Shown here piece after piece: positions 52,335 to 61,093 of a stretch of 64,000 nucleotides of DNA. The notes under the pieces were generated by a model. That model had not been told where the DNA came from, made no database searches, and saw only the letters and a list, made by a program, of their open reading frames with translations. This DNA comes from Acuticoccus kalidii (lineage in GTDB: Bacteria; Pseudomonadota; Alphaproteobacteria; Rhizobiales; Amorphaceae). Position numbers and translations under genes: made by a program. The DNA is taken from assembly GCF_021556395.1 (NCBI RefSeq), contig NZ_JAKGCS010000005.1:94628-158627 (forward strand), given 5' to 3'. Every line of letters starts with the position of its first letter. Position 1 is the first letter of the stretch.

Positions 52335-53237
52335 TCAGGCCGGAGCGGCAAGCTGCTCCGAGGGCCGCTCCAATTCGCGCGATGCCTTGACGACGGCCTT
52401 CTGCACCTTCTCGAAGGCGCGCACCTCGATCTGACGCACACGCTCGCGCGAGACGCCGAACTCGGTCGACAACGCTTCCAAGGTCATCGGCTCTTCCGCG
52501 AGGCGGCGCATCTCGAAGATCCGCTTTTCGCGGTCGTTGAGGACGCCGAGCGCGTTCTTCAGGAGCTGACGGCGATTGTCGAGCTCTTCGTTCTCGGCGA
52601 GCACTTCTTCCTGGCTCGTCGTATCGTCAACCAGCCAATCCTGCCATTCGCCGGAATCGGCTTCCTGACGGATCGGTGCGTTGAGCGACGAGTCGCCCGA
52701 AAGCCGGCGGTTCATCGAGATGACGTCGGATTCGGGCACGTTGAGCTTCTTCGCGATCTGGGCGACCTGATCGGGACGGAGGTCCCCGTCATCGAGTGCC
52801 TGGATCGAGCTCTTCACCTTGCGCAGGTTGAAGAAAAGCCGCTTCTGGTTCGCGGTGGTCCCGAGCTTGACGAGGCTCCACGAACGCAAAATATACTCTT
52901 GGATCGCCGCCTTGATCCACCACATAGCGTAGGTGGCGAGGCGGAAGCCTTTCTCCGGGTCGAAACGCTTGACGGCCTGCATCAGGCCGACATTGCCTTC
53001 CGAAATGACCTCGGAGATCGGCAGGCCATAGCCACGATAACCCATCGCGATCTTGGCGACGAGACGCAGATGGCTGGTGACGAGTTTGTGGGCCGAATCG
53101 GAATCGTCATGCTCCAAGTATGCCTTGGCGAGCATGTACTCTTCCTGCGGCTCCAGCATCGGGAACTTGCGGATTTCGTCCAGATAGCGGGACAGCCCCG
53201 CCTCACCGGACGCGATCGCCGGCAGGGATTTGGCCAT
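52335..53237 (-). CDS. rpoH: RNA polymerase sigma factor RpoH (sigma-32)
   Basis: Heat-shock sigma factor, 300 residues. Region 2 carries YLEHDDSDSAHKLVTSHLRLVAKIA and the core-binding/-10 segment GLMQAVKRFDPEKGFRLATYAMWWIKAAIQEYILRSWSLVK (here split across about 84-124). The RpoH box QKRLFFNLRK is at 131-140, and region 4 has FGVSRERVRQIE. ATG 53237 has a strong AGGAGGGA upstream; the frame extends 25 codons more. Lies next to rluD as in other alphaproteobacteria. Alphaproteobacteria often have two rpoH copies; only one is in this window. Confidence 0.96.
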   Translation of the reverse strand: MAKSLPAIASGEAGLSRYLDEIRKFPMLEPQEEYMLAKAYLEHDDSDSAHKLVTSHLRLVAKIAMGYRGYGLPISEVISEGNVGLMQAVKRFDPEKGFRLATYAMWWIKAAIQEYILRSWSLVKLGTTANQKRLFFNLRKVKSSIQALDDGDLRPDQVAQIAKKLNVPESDVISMNRRLSGDSSLNAPIRQEADSGEWQDWLVDDTTSQEEVLAENEELDNRRQLLKNALGVLNDREKRIFEMRRLAEEPMTLEALSTEFGVSRERVRQIEVRAFEKVQKAVVKASRELERPSEQLAAPA

Positions 53238-53433
53238 ACGTATCCCTCCTATAACAAAAGTGCCTCCCGACATGCGGCGAGGCACGCGCGGTCCGAAGCA
53301 CCGCCGGACCATGTGATTTGGTTACCATCGGGCCAAGATTCAAGCCTCCTCCCGGACGGGGAGGTTGGCAAGTGAAGATATGTTTATGTTCTGTGCCGGC
53401 TGCGCTGGTTCAACCACGCAGCGGCACCGCGCG

Positions 53434-54402
53434 TCATGCGCGCTCGCGTAATGCCGACAGGACGCGAGAAAGGTCCTCGGGAGGCGGGGCCTCGAAGACC
53501 ATCGTTGTAAGTAAGAGCGGGTGAGAAAACGTCAAGTGCGCCGCGTGAAGCGCCTGCCGGCCGAGCGCGTCGAGCGCGGCGCGGGCCGTCTCGCCGAGCC
53601 GGTTCGCCTTGGTCGCGAAGCCTGCCCCATAAAGCGTGTCGCCGAGGAGAGGGTGACCGATCGCCGCCATATGGACGCGGATCTGATGGGTTCGGCCGGT
53701 TTCGAGCTCGCACGCGATGCGGCTCACCGTCCCGAGCACCTCTTCCATGCGATAATGCGTGATCGCGACTTTGCCGTCGCGGCGCACCGCAAAGCGCTGC
53801 CGGTCCCCGGTATGGCGGCCGAGAGGGCGGTCGACCGTGCCGCTGCGGGGCCACAGCTCGCCCCAGACGAGCGCGTCATAGCGGCGGCGGAGCGGCCCCG
53901 TGCGGCCGTGGTCGGCGAATTGGGCGGCAAGGCCCTGGTGCGCCGCGTCGGTCTTCGCGACGACCATCACGCCTGAGGTGTCCTTGTCGAGCCGGTGGAC
54001 GATACCGGGGCGCATCACGCCGCCGATGCCCGACAGGCTGTCCCCGCAATGGTGGAGAAGCGCGTTCACGAGCGTCCCGCGCGCATGGCCGGCCGCCGGA
54101 TGGACCACGAGGCCGGCCGGCTTGTTGATCACGATCAGCGCCTCGTCCTCGAAGAGAACGTCGAGCGGGATCGCTTCGGGCACCGGCGTCGCCGGTTCCG
54201 GCGGAGGCGGGACGAGGGTGAGGCGGTCGCCGACTGCGACCTTGCGCGAGGGGTCGGTCATCGTCTCGCCGTTGAGTTCCACGGCGCCAGCCCGTATCAG
54301 CGCCTGCACGCGGGTTCGGCTGAGGGAGTCCACCGCGGTCGCGAGGGCGGCGTCGGCCCGTCCCGCGCGATCCACCTCGATTGCCACCTCTTCGACCGAC
54401 AT
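53434..54402 (-). CDS. rluD: 23S rRNA pseudouridine synthase RluD family
   Basis: A 322-residue RluA-family enzyme that makes pseudouridines in 23S rRNA. An N-terminal S4-like RNA-binding domain (SRTRVQALIRAGAVELNG) precedes the catalytic domain with HRLDKDTSG, which carries the catalytic Asp, and GRTHQIRVHM. ATG 54402 is chosen because the upstream 52 codons are Ser/Arg-rich and overlap the divergent gene. Divergent from the small membrane gene by 25 bp. Confidence 0.93.
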   Translation of the reverse strand: MSVEEVAIEVDRAGRADAALATAVDSLSRTRVQALIRAGAVELNGETMTDPSRKVAVGDRLTLVPPPPEPATPVPEAIPLDVLFEDEALIVINKPAGLVVHPAAGHARGTLVNALLHHCGDSLSGIGGVMRPGIVHRLDKDTSGVMVVAKTDAAHQGLAAQFADHGRTGPLRRRYDALVWGELWPRSGTVDRPLGRHTGDRQRFAVRRDGKVAITHYRMEEVLGTVSRIACELETGRTHQIRVHMAAIGHPLLGDTLYGAGFATKANRLGETARAALDALGRQALHAAHLTFSHPLLLTTMVFEAPPPEDLSRVLSALRERA

Positions 54403-54427
54403 TGCTTGAAACCGTCCTGGAGCGCTT

Positions 54428-54763
54428 GTGACCGATACCGAGAATGACGAGGAACTCGATCCCGCGATGGAAGCGGTCCGGCGCAAGCTCGTGCGCCTTC
54501 TGCTCATCTCGGGGGGCGTGATGCTGATCGGTTTCGCCGCCGTCATCCTCGCGGTCATCTACCGCGTCTCGGAGAGCACCACCAGTGCGCCGGTGGTGGA
54601 AGAGGTGAGCTTGCCGCTCGCGGCGGAGGAGGTGACGAACGCGGCGGTGACGGGTGACCGAATCGTCCTCACGATCGGTGGCGCGCAGCCGCGGATCGAA
54701 GTGCGCCGCCTGTCCGACGGCGCGCTCCTTCAGACGCTTACCCTCGACGGGCCGGCCGAGTAG
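54428..54763 (+). CDS. Small membrane protein of DUF6476 type
   Basis: A 111-residue protein with an acidic N terminus, one membrane segment at about 22-46, and a periplasmic tail predicted to be beta-rich. It matches the small alphaproteobacterial protein usually encoded beside rluD. GTG start at 54428. The stop codon lies in the loop of a strong hairpin. Function unknown. Confidence 0.75.
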   Translation: MTDTENDEELDPAMEAVRRKLVRLLLISGGVMLIGFAAVILAVIYRVSESTTSAPVVEEVSLPLAAEEVTNAAVTGDRIVLTIGGAQPRIEVRRLSDGALLQTLTLDGPAE

Positions 54764-54806
54764 CCGGCCCCTGAGATTCTAAGCGGGCCGGCCGACACGC
54801 CGGCCC
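54749..54806. repeat. Two tandem, nearly identical 22-nt hairpins
   Basis: GGGCCGGC-CGAGTA-GCCGGCCC (54749-54770) and GGGCCGGC-CGACAC-GCCGGCCC (54785-54806). The first contains the TAG of the DUF6476-type gene in its loop. They sit between convergent genes and probably act as a two-way transcript end, or as a REP-like element. Confidence 0.6.
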
Positions 54807-54814
54807 GGTAGGCC

Positions 54815-55495
54815 TCAGACGGTCGCGTTGCCGTGCTGGACGACGACGGTTGTGCCGCTCGGCACGCGCTCATAAAGGTCGATCACGTCCTTGTTGAGCA
54901 TACGGATGCAACCGGACGACATCGCCTGGCCGATCGAGAAAGGCTCGTTGGTGCCGTGGATGCGATAGAGCGTGTCGCGGCCGCCTTTGTAGAGGTAGAG
55001 CGCACGCGCGCCGAGCGGGTTGCTCGGTCCGCCTTCCATGCCGCCGGCCCACTTCTTGAGGCTCGGCTCGCGCTTGATCATCTGGCTCGGGGGCGTCCAG
55101 GTCGGCCACTGCGCCTTGCGGCCGACGCGCGCCTCGCCACCCCAGGCGAAGCCGGCACGGCCGACGCCGATGCCGTAGCGGATGGCGGTCGTCTCGTCGA
55201 CGATGAGGTAGAGGTGACGCGTGCCGGTGCTGACGATCAGCGTGCCGGGCTTATAGCGGCCCGAATGATCGACATATTGCCGATGGAATTCTTTCGGGAT
55301 CTTGTTCATGTCGACGGTGGGCACCGGGAAGGCTTCCCGCTCGGGCGAGCCGAGCTGCGGAACCGGCCGATAACCGAGCGTTGCGGCCTGAAAGCTCGCT
55401 CCGTCGGCGACGCAACCCGCCAAGGCGGCGGTCGCCGTCGTCACCCCGAGGGCGACGAACGCCCTCCGGCTCATGTCAGTGTGGCTTTTCGACAT
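54815..55495 (-). CDS. L,D-transpeptidase (YkuD/ErfK family)
   Basis: A 226-residue envelope enzyme that crosslinks peptidoglycan (3-3 links) or attaches proteins to it. Possible lipoprotein/Tat-like signal SRRAFVALGVTTATAALAGC with the lipid Cys at 28. Catalytic motif HGTN (180-183) with SSGCIRM carrying the active Cys at 196. ATG 55495 has GAGGGGAA just upstream. Alphaproteobacteria usually encode many such paralogues. Confidence 0.92.
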   Translation of the reverse strand: MSKSHTDMSRRAFVALGVTTATAALAGCVADGASFQAATLGYRPVPQLGSPEREAFPVPTVDMNKIPKEFHRQYVDHSGRYKPGTLIVSTGTRHLYLIVDETTAIRYGIGVGRAGFAWGGEARVGRKAQWPTWTPPSQMIKREPSLKKWAGGMEGGPSNPLGARALYLYKGGRDTLYRIHGTNEPFSIGQAMSSGCIRMLNKDVIDLYERVPSGTTVVVQHGNATV

Positions 55496-55740
55496 TTCCC
55501 CTCGATCCCTCGGCCCATGGCATTCGGCAAGCGCAGGGCCGACGGGCCCGTGCATCGATTGAACTTGCGAAAAAGCACAGGCATCTCAAGCGCGGGGCTT
55601 GCCCTATCAAGGGTTCGTGAGCGCCGGAGCGTCATGGCGTCGCTGGGTGTGCCCCGAACAACACGAAAGTGACCGCAGCACCAGCAACTTAGAGGCTTCG
55701 CGGACGGCGTCCGGCGGGCCGGACGGTCCGACTCGCGCCC

Positions 55741-57183
55741 TTAATCGGTGAGCGTGTTCTTCTCGATGACGCCGTCCTTCATGATGATCTTGAAGCTGTT
55801 CTCGGGATCGGCGATCAGCGCGATATCCTCGAGCGGGTTCCCGTCGACGAGGAGGAGGTCGGCGAACGCGCCTTCCTCGACGACGCCGAGCTTGCCGGGA
55901 TAGGGGTTGCGCGGACCGGAGAGGGCAAGAAGCTCGGCGTTCGTGCCTGTCGCCATCGCGAGGGCTTCGGCGGGCGTATACCAGCGCACAAGCGAGGCGA
56001 GGATCGCGCCCTGGCTCCGGGCGAGTTCGCGGGAGAACAGAACGTCCGTCCCGAACGCCGTCTTGATGTTGTAGGTCTTGGCGAGTTCGTAAGTCCGGTC
56101 GATCCCCGGCCACACTTCGTCCGCCTTCGCGCGCTGCACCGATCCTTCCGGGAAGCCGAGCCGCAGCGCCTCAGGCAAAGGCTGCGGACTCAGCCAGATT
56201 CCATGCTCGGCGATCGCCTGTGCCGTCGCGTCGTCCATCAGGAAGCCGTGCTCGATGCACTTCACCCCGGCTTCGATCGCCCCCTCGATCGCATCGATGG
56301 TGAAGGCGTGGACCGTGACGTAGGTCCCCCAATTGTCGGCGATCTCGACCGCGGCGCGCAGCTCGTCGGGCGTGAAGGTCGTGACGTCGATCGGGCTATG
56401 GGGGGAGGAGACGCCGCCGCCGGCCGTCAGCTTGATCTGCGTCGCGCCCAGCATGAATTGCTCGCGCACGCGAAGCCGCACCTCGTCCGGGCTGTCGGCG
56501 AGCATGCTGCCGCCCACCACCTCCATCCGCGAGTGCGCGTCACCGAGACCGCGCGGCAGCTCGGTGACCTGGCGGAAATCGCCGTGTCCGCTGGTGGTCG
56601 TGATCATCGCGCCGGACGGATAGATGCGCGGCCCCTGGACGAGGCCCTCGTCGATCGCCCGCTTGAGGCCGAATGCCGGACCGCCGACATCGCGCACCGT
56701 GGTGAAGCCGCGCATCAGCGTGGCGGTCGCCTCGTCGGCGGCGACGATGGCGTTGTAGCTGACATCGCCGAGCGCCTCCATCGGCGTCACGGAGGCGAGC
56801 ATCGTGTGCCAGTGGGCGTCGATGAGGCCGGGCATCAGGACGCGTCCATCGCCGGCGATGCGCTCCGCCCCGTCGGCGTCCACGGGCTCGGCCGAGATTG
56901 TCGCGATCAGGCCGTCTTCGACGAGGACGTTCATCGGCGGGGTGAGGTCCGCACCCGTTCCGTCGAAAATCCGTACATTCTCGAAGAGGACGGCGTCCGC
57001 CTCGGCGGTCGCGCACAGGGTGAGGAGCGTCGCCGCGACCAGCGAGGTGCGCCGGAGGGCGCGCGGGATCGCGCCGGCGCGTGCGTGTGCTCGGGTGTGC
57101 GAGAGGAGCCGGGCGACGGCCGATCGCGGATGCGTCGTTCGGCCGGTCGGGCTCGCGGTGCTGGAATGGGATGAATGGCTCAT
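55741..57183 (-). CDS. Secreted metal-dependent amidohydrolase
   Basis: A 480-residue amidohydrolase-superfamily enzyme. The HxH of the metal site is at 124-126 (DAHWH), followed by the bridging-Lys region QIKLTAGGG, HAF, EHG and GTD. It resembles prolidase/imidazolonepropionase-like dipeptidases that cleave Xaa-Pro or other dipeptides. The membrane-like segment at about 46-60 suggests export, but the 40 Arg/Ser-rich residues before it are unusual, so the true start may lie downstream. It is near a peptide ABC transporter, which fits a peptide-related role. Confidence 0.85.
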   Translation of the reverse strand: MSHSSHSSTASPTGRTTHPRSAVARLLSHTRAHARAGAIPRALRRTSLVAATLLTLCATAEADAVLFENVRIFDGTGADLTPPMNVLVEDGLIATISAEPVDADGAERIAGDGRVLMPGLIDAHWHTMLASVTPMEALGDVSYNAIVAADEATATLMRGFTTVRDVGGPAFGLKRAIDEGLVQGPRIYPSGAMITTTSGHGDFRQVTELPRGLGDAHSRMEVVGGSMLADSPDEVRLRVREQFMLGATQIKLTAGGGVSSPHSPIDVTTFTPDELRAAVEIADNWGTYVTVHAFTIDAIEGAIEAGVKCIEHGFLMDDATAQAIAEHGIWLSPQPLPEALRLGFPEGSVQRAKADEVWPGIDRTYELAKTYNIKTAFGTDVLFSRELARSQGAILASLVRWYTPAEALAMATGTNAELLALSGPRNPYPGKLGVVEEGAFADLLLVDGNPLEDIALIADPENSFKIIMKDGVIEKNTLTD

Positions 57184-57458
57184 GGTCTGACGTCCCCCGC
57201 CGGATCGGTTGCGATGCCGCGATATGCGTGGTTCATTTCCATCGCTCCGAAGACACTATCGCATAGCATCCATGCTGATTGTGTTCTGGATGAGACCCGT
57301 CCGGCTCAGACAGCGCCACGCCGCACCCCAGCGGGCCAGTCGCTCCCGCGCACGGTGAGCGGAGGCTACGGAGGCGCTGCAATCGCACGCCGCTGCGCTC
57401 TTGGCGCGGCCGGCCGTGTCGGCGCATGGTGGCATCGCTTACCGCCGGAAGGGACCGA

Positions 57459-58100
57459 ATGGACGTCCTCCTCATCAATCCGAACACCAACGACGACACG
57501 ACGGCGAAGATGGTGGCGATCGCCGCCGCCGCGATGCCCGACCTTCGCTTCTTGGGGCGGACGGCGCCGTTCGGGCCGAACATGATCGTCGAGCCGATCG
57601 CGCTTGCCGAAAGCGCGCGTGCTGTTGAGGTGATGGCGCAGGATGTGGGCGGCGCCGCCGGGGTGATCGTCGCCGCGTTCGGTGATCCGGGCCTCGATGC
57701 GGTGCGGGCGCGGCTCGACGTTCCGGTGATCGGGATCGGCGAGGCGAGTATCCTCGACGCCGCCCGCGACGGCCGCCGCTTCGCGATTGCGACGACGACG
57801 CCCGCTCTCGTCGATCCGATCGCTGCCCGTGTCGCGCATTATGGCTGCGCCGGCTCCTTTGCCGGCACCTTCCTCACGCCGGGGGATCCGAATGCGATCG
57901 TGGCCGATCCCGGTCTTCTCGCCGATGCGCTGACGGCGGCGGCCCGGCGGGCGATCGCCGAAGGCGGGGCCGAAGCGGTGATCATCGGCGGCGGGCCGCT
58001 CGCTGCGGCGGCGCATGTGATCTCCACCCGGCTCGGTGCAGCGATCGTCGAGCCGATCCCGGCCGCCGCGCGCCTGATCGCGGAGCGCCTCTCGGTCTAG
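57459..58100 (+). CDS. Asp/Glu/hydantoin racemase family protein without catalytic Cys
   Basis: A 213-residue protein with the hydantoin-racemase fold: INPNTN at the start, VAAFGDPGLD (71-80) and IIGGGPLA (175-182). Active racemases carry a Cys in each of the last two motifs (CFxDPGL and GCAG); both are replaced here by Ala and Gly. Racemisation by the two-Cys mechanism is therefore not possible. GGAAGGGA lies before ATG 57459. It converges with the oppD-like gene so closely that the two TAG stops share one CTAG. Confidence 0.8.
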   Translation: MDVLLINPNTNDDTTAKMVAIAAAAMPDLRFLGRTAPFGPNMIVEPIALAESARAVEVMAQDVGGAAGVIVAAFGDPGLDAVRARLDVPVIGIGEASILDAARDGRRFAIATTTPALVDPIAARVAHYGCAGSFAGTFLTPGDPNAIVADPGLLADALTAAARRAIAEGGAEAVIIGGGPLAAAAHVISTRLGAAIVEPIPAAARLIAERLSV

Positions 58101-59101
58101 GCCGCTTCGGGCGTTCGCGCCGGGAGCACCATCTCCGACTGGCCGCGCTCGAGGACGCAGGCGACGCGCCGTCCCGGTCCGGGCCGGAAGACCGGCGGCA
58201 GCGCCTCGAGGCATTCCTCGCGCGCGTGGGCGCACCGCGGGGCGAAGGCGCAATTGTTCGGCCGCGCGTCGAGCGGCGGCGGCGATCCGGGGATGGAGGC
58301 GAGCGACGTGCCGCGCGTCGCACCGTGAAGGTTCGCCGCGAGGAGGCCCTTGGTGTAGGGATGGCGCGGATCCTTGATGATCTCTGAGACCGTGCCCTCC
58401 TCGACGATATTGCCCGCATACATCACCGCGATGCGGTCGGAGATCTCCACCGCGACGCCGATATCGTGCGTGACGAAGACGATCCCCATGCCGAACTCCT
58501 TCTGAAGCTCGCGCAGAAGGAGCAGCACCTGGATCTGCACCGTCGCGTCGAGCGCGGTGGTGGGCTCGTCGGCGAGGAGGAGCTTCGGCCGGCAGGCGAG
58601 GGCGAGCGCGATCATCGCCCGCTGCCGCATGCCGCCCGACATCTCGTGCGGGTAGTTGCGCAACCGCCGCTCGGGGGAGGGGATGCGCACGCGCGTCAGC
58701 ATGTCGAGCGCGATGTCCATCGCCTTGGTGCGCGAGACACGGTCGTGCCGGCGCACCGCCTCGGCGATCTGATCGCCGATCGTGTAGACTGGATCGAGCG
58801 CCAGCATCGGCTCCTGGAAGATCATCGACACGGCCTTGCCGCGATAGTCCGACAGGCGCCGCCCGGTGAGCGCGGTAACGTCGATCCCGTCGACGGTCAT
58901 CGTGCCGCCGATCTCGGTTCGCTTTTCCGGCAGGAGCTTCAACAGCGCCTTCAGCGTGACGCTCTTGCCCGAGCCCGATTCACCCAGGATCGTGATGACT
59001 TCCCCCGGCTGGAGCGTGAGGTCGAGCCCGTTGACGGCGTGCACCGTGCGCTCGCCATGAAAGCGGACCGTGAGGTCCCTGATCTCCATCAAAGGGCTCA
59101 T
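58097..59101 (-). CDS. Peptide ABC transporter ATP-binding protein (DppD/OppD type)
   Basis: A 334-residue ATPase powering peptide import. Walker [10 protein letters not shown] (about 39-47), signature MSGGMRQR, Walker [13 protein letters not shown], the switch His in FVTHD, and the C-terminal Cys-rich oligopeptide-transport tail ([18 protein letters not shown]) of the Opp/Dpp family. The ATG overlaps the stop of the previous ATPase gene (ATGA). Last gene of the five-gene transporter operon. Confidence 0.94.
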   Translation of the reverse strand: MSPLMEIRDLTVRFHGERTVHAVNGLDLTLQPGEVITILGESGSGKSVTLKALLKLLPEKRTEIGGTMTVDGIDVTALTGRRLSDYRGKAVSMIFQEPMLALDPVYTIGDQIAEAVRRHDRVSRTKAMDIALDMLTRVRIPSPERRLRNYPHEMSGGMRQRAMIALALACRPKLLLADEPTTALDATVQIQVLLLLRELQKEFGMGIVFVTHDIGVAVEISDRIAVMYAGNIVEEGTVSEIIKDPRHPYTKGLLAANLHGATRGTSLASIPGSPPPLDARPNNCAFAPRCAHAREECLEALPPVFRPGPGRRVACVLERGQSEMVLPARTPEAA

Positions 59102-60162
59102 TCGGCGGCCTCGTTGATCAGCGTGGGCGCGGCGCCGGCCTTGGTGTGGCCGGAGGCCTCGTCGAGCATGTGACAGGCGGCGAGGTGGGAGGCGATGCCG
59201 GCGACGACGCTCGTCCGCGGCACGCTCTTGCCGCACACCGCCTCGGCATACTGGCAGCGGGTGTGGAAGCGGCAACCGGATGGCGGATCGATCGGGTTCG
59301 GCGGGTCGCCGGCGAGCGGTGGCTTTTCGGTCCGCGCGTCGGGGTCCATCGACGGCATCGCCGCGAAGAGAGCCGACGTATAAGGATGCGCCCGGCGCCG
59401 CCAAACCTCGTCGACCGGCCCGATCTCCACCACTTCGCCGAGATACATCACCATGATCCGATCGGCGACGAAGCGGACGACATTGAGATCGTGGGAGATG
59501 AAAACGTAGGTGAGGCCGAACTCGGCCTTGAGGTCGGCGAGGAGGTTCAGCACCTGCGCCTCGACCGATTTGTCGAGCGCCGACACCGCCTCGTCGAGGA
59601 TCACGAGGCGCGGCTTCATCGCGAGCGCGCGGGCGATGTTGATGCGCTGGCGCTGACCGCCCGACAGCTCGTGCGGGTAGCGGCCGGCAAAGCGCGCCGG
59701 GGCGAGGCCGACGCGCTCCAACAAATCGTGCGCGAGGCGCCGGGCGTCGACCTTCGAAACGCCGCGCATCTTGGGACCGAAGGCGATGGTCTCCTCGATG
59801 GTGAGGCGTGGGTTCAGCGAGGCCCAGGAATCCTGGAACACCATCTGCACATCGTCCCACAGATCCTTGAGGCGCAGATCGCCGCCGAGCTTCTCCCCGT
59901 CGAGCACGATCTCGCCTTTGTCGAGGCCGATCAGGCCGACGAGGAGGCGTGCCGTCGTCGACTTTCCGCAGCCCGATTCCCCGACGATGCCGAGCGTTTC
60001 GCCCTTCTCGACGGTGAAGGTCACCCCGTCGACGGCACGCACGGCGCCCGCCGCCTTGCCGAACAGGCCGCCGCGCACGGGAAAGTGGCGGGTGAGATCG
60101 TTGGCGATGACGAGGGGCTGGGCCGGGCCGCCGCGATCGCGGGAGTTCTTTACCTCGCGCAT
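59098..60162 (-). CDS. Peptide ABC transporter ATP-binding protein (DppF/OppF type)
   Basis: A 354-residue ATPase, partner of the one encoded next. Walker A GESGCGKST, signature LSGGQRQR, Walker B VILDEAVSALD and FISHD, plus the C-terminal CRFHTRC tail. Starts 4 bp after the permease stop. Slightly longer at the C terminus than usual (residues after about 330 appear unstructured). Confidence 0.94.
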   Translation of the reverse strand: MREVKNSRDRGGPAQPLVIANDLTRHFPVRGGLFGKAAGAVRAVDGVTFTVEKGETLGIVGESGCGKSTTARLLVGLIGLDKGEIVLDGEKLGGDLRLKDLWDDVQMVFQDSWASLNPRLTIEETIAFGPKMRGVSKVDARRLAHDLLERVGLAPARFAGRYPHELSGGQRQRINIARALAMKPRLVILDEAVSALDKSVEAQVLNLLADLKAEFGLTYVFISHDLNVVRFVADRIMVMYLGEVVEIGPVDEVWRRRAHPYTSALFAAMPSMDPDARTEKPPLAGDPPNPIDPPSGCRFHTRCQYAEAVCGKSVPRTSVVAGIASHLAACHMLDEASGHTKAGAAPTLINEAAE

Positions 60163-60166
60163 GGCG

Positions 60167-61087
60167 TCAGTCCTTGATGTTCATGGCCGAGCGCAGGCCG
60201 TCTGAGAGGAGGTTGAGACAGAGCGAGGTCGCGAAGATCATCATGCCGGGCAGGGCGGCGATCAGCGGATCGATGTAGATCGCCGTGCGCAGCGTGTTGA
60301 GCATCAGGCCCCATTCGGGCTGTGGCGGCTTCACGCCGAGGCCGAGAAAAGACAGGCCCGCGGCGAGGATCATCGAGACGGACGTGAGGCTCGTCGCATA
60401 GACGAAGATCGGGCTCATCACGTTGCCGAGGACGTGGACGCGCACCACCGTCAGCGGATGGGCGCCGGAGATCCGCGCCGCGTCGACATATTCGAGCGAG
60501 CGCACCGAGGCGGTGACACTCTCCGCGACGCGCGTGATCGGCGGAATGAAGACGATCGTCAGCGAGACGAGGCTGTTGACGATCCCCGCGCCGAGCGCAC
60601 CCGAGATCGCGATCGCGAGGAGGATCGACGGGAAGGCGAAGAATACGTCGACCGTGCGCATGATCGCCGTGTTGAGCGCGCCGCCAATATAGCCCGCGAG
60701 GATGCCGAGCGTCGTGCCGATCGCGAAGGCGAAGACGACCGGCAGGAGGCCGAGCATCAAGGTGAGGCGGCCGCCATAAATGAGCCGGGCGAGCATGTCG
60801 CGGCCGAGCTCGTCGGTGCCCAGAATGTGGCCCGGCGTGCCGACGGGCTTCAGCCGGGCGATCATCGATCCCTTGTAGGGGTCCGCCAGCGGCAGATAGG
60901 GCGCGAAGATCACGACGAGGAAGAGGAGGAGGAGGATCGCCCCGCAGACCATCGCGACCGGATCGCGCTTGAGGCGGGTGAAGACCCCGCGCCAATAGCC
61001 CTGGGAGCGGACGGGGACGGTGGTTTCGGCCTCGAGGCCGACGGTTCCGGGCGTCGCCTCGATGCGGGCGTCCATGCTGGCGCTCAT
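60167..61087 (-). CDS. Peptide ABC transporter permease (DppC type)
   Basis: A 306-residue inner-membrane permease. A cytoplasmic N terminus is followed by six membrane segments, the N-terminal OppC region (FLVVIFAPYLP), GTDELGRDMLARLIYGGR and the EAA-like loop (YVDAARISGAHPLTVVRVHVLGNVM) that contacts the ATPase. It follows the other permease by 6 bp. Confidence 0.94.
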   Translation of the reverse strand: MSASMDARIEATPGTVGLEAETTVPVRSQGYWRGVFTRLKRDPVAMVCGAILLLLFLVVIFAPYLPLADPYKGSMIARLKPVGTPGHILGTDELGRDMLARLIYGGRLTLMLGLLPVVFAFAIGTTLGILAGYIGGALNTAIMRTVDVFFAFPSILLAIAISGALGAGIVNSLVSLTIVFIPPITRVAESVTASVRSLEYVDAARISGAHPLTVVRVHVLGNVMSPIFVYATSLTSVSMILAAGLSFLGLGVKPPQPEWGLMLNTLRTAIYIDPLIAALPGMMIFATSLCLNLLSDGLRSAMNIKD

Positions 61088-61093
61088 GTCGGG

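Noticed and set aside
54749..54806. CRISPR-like repeat unit
   Set aside because: Only two copies, palindromic, 14-nt spacer; a hairpin pair, not a CRISPR array. No cas genes in the window.
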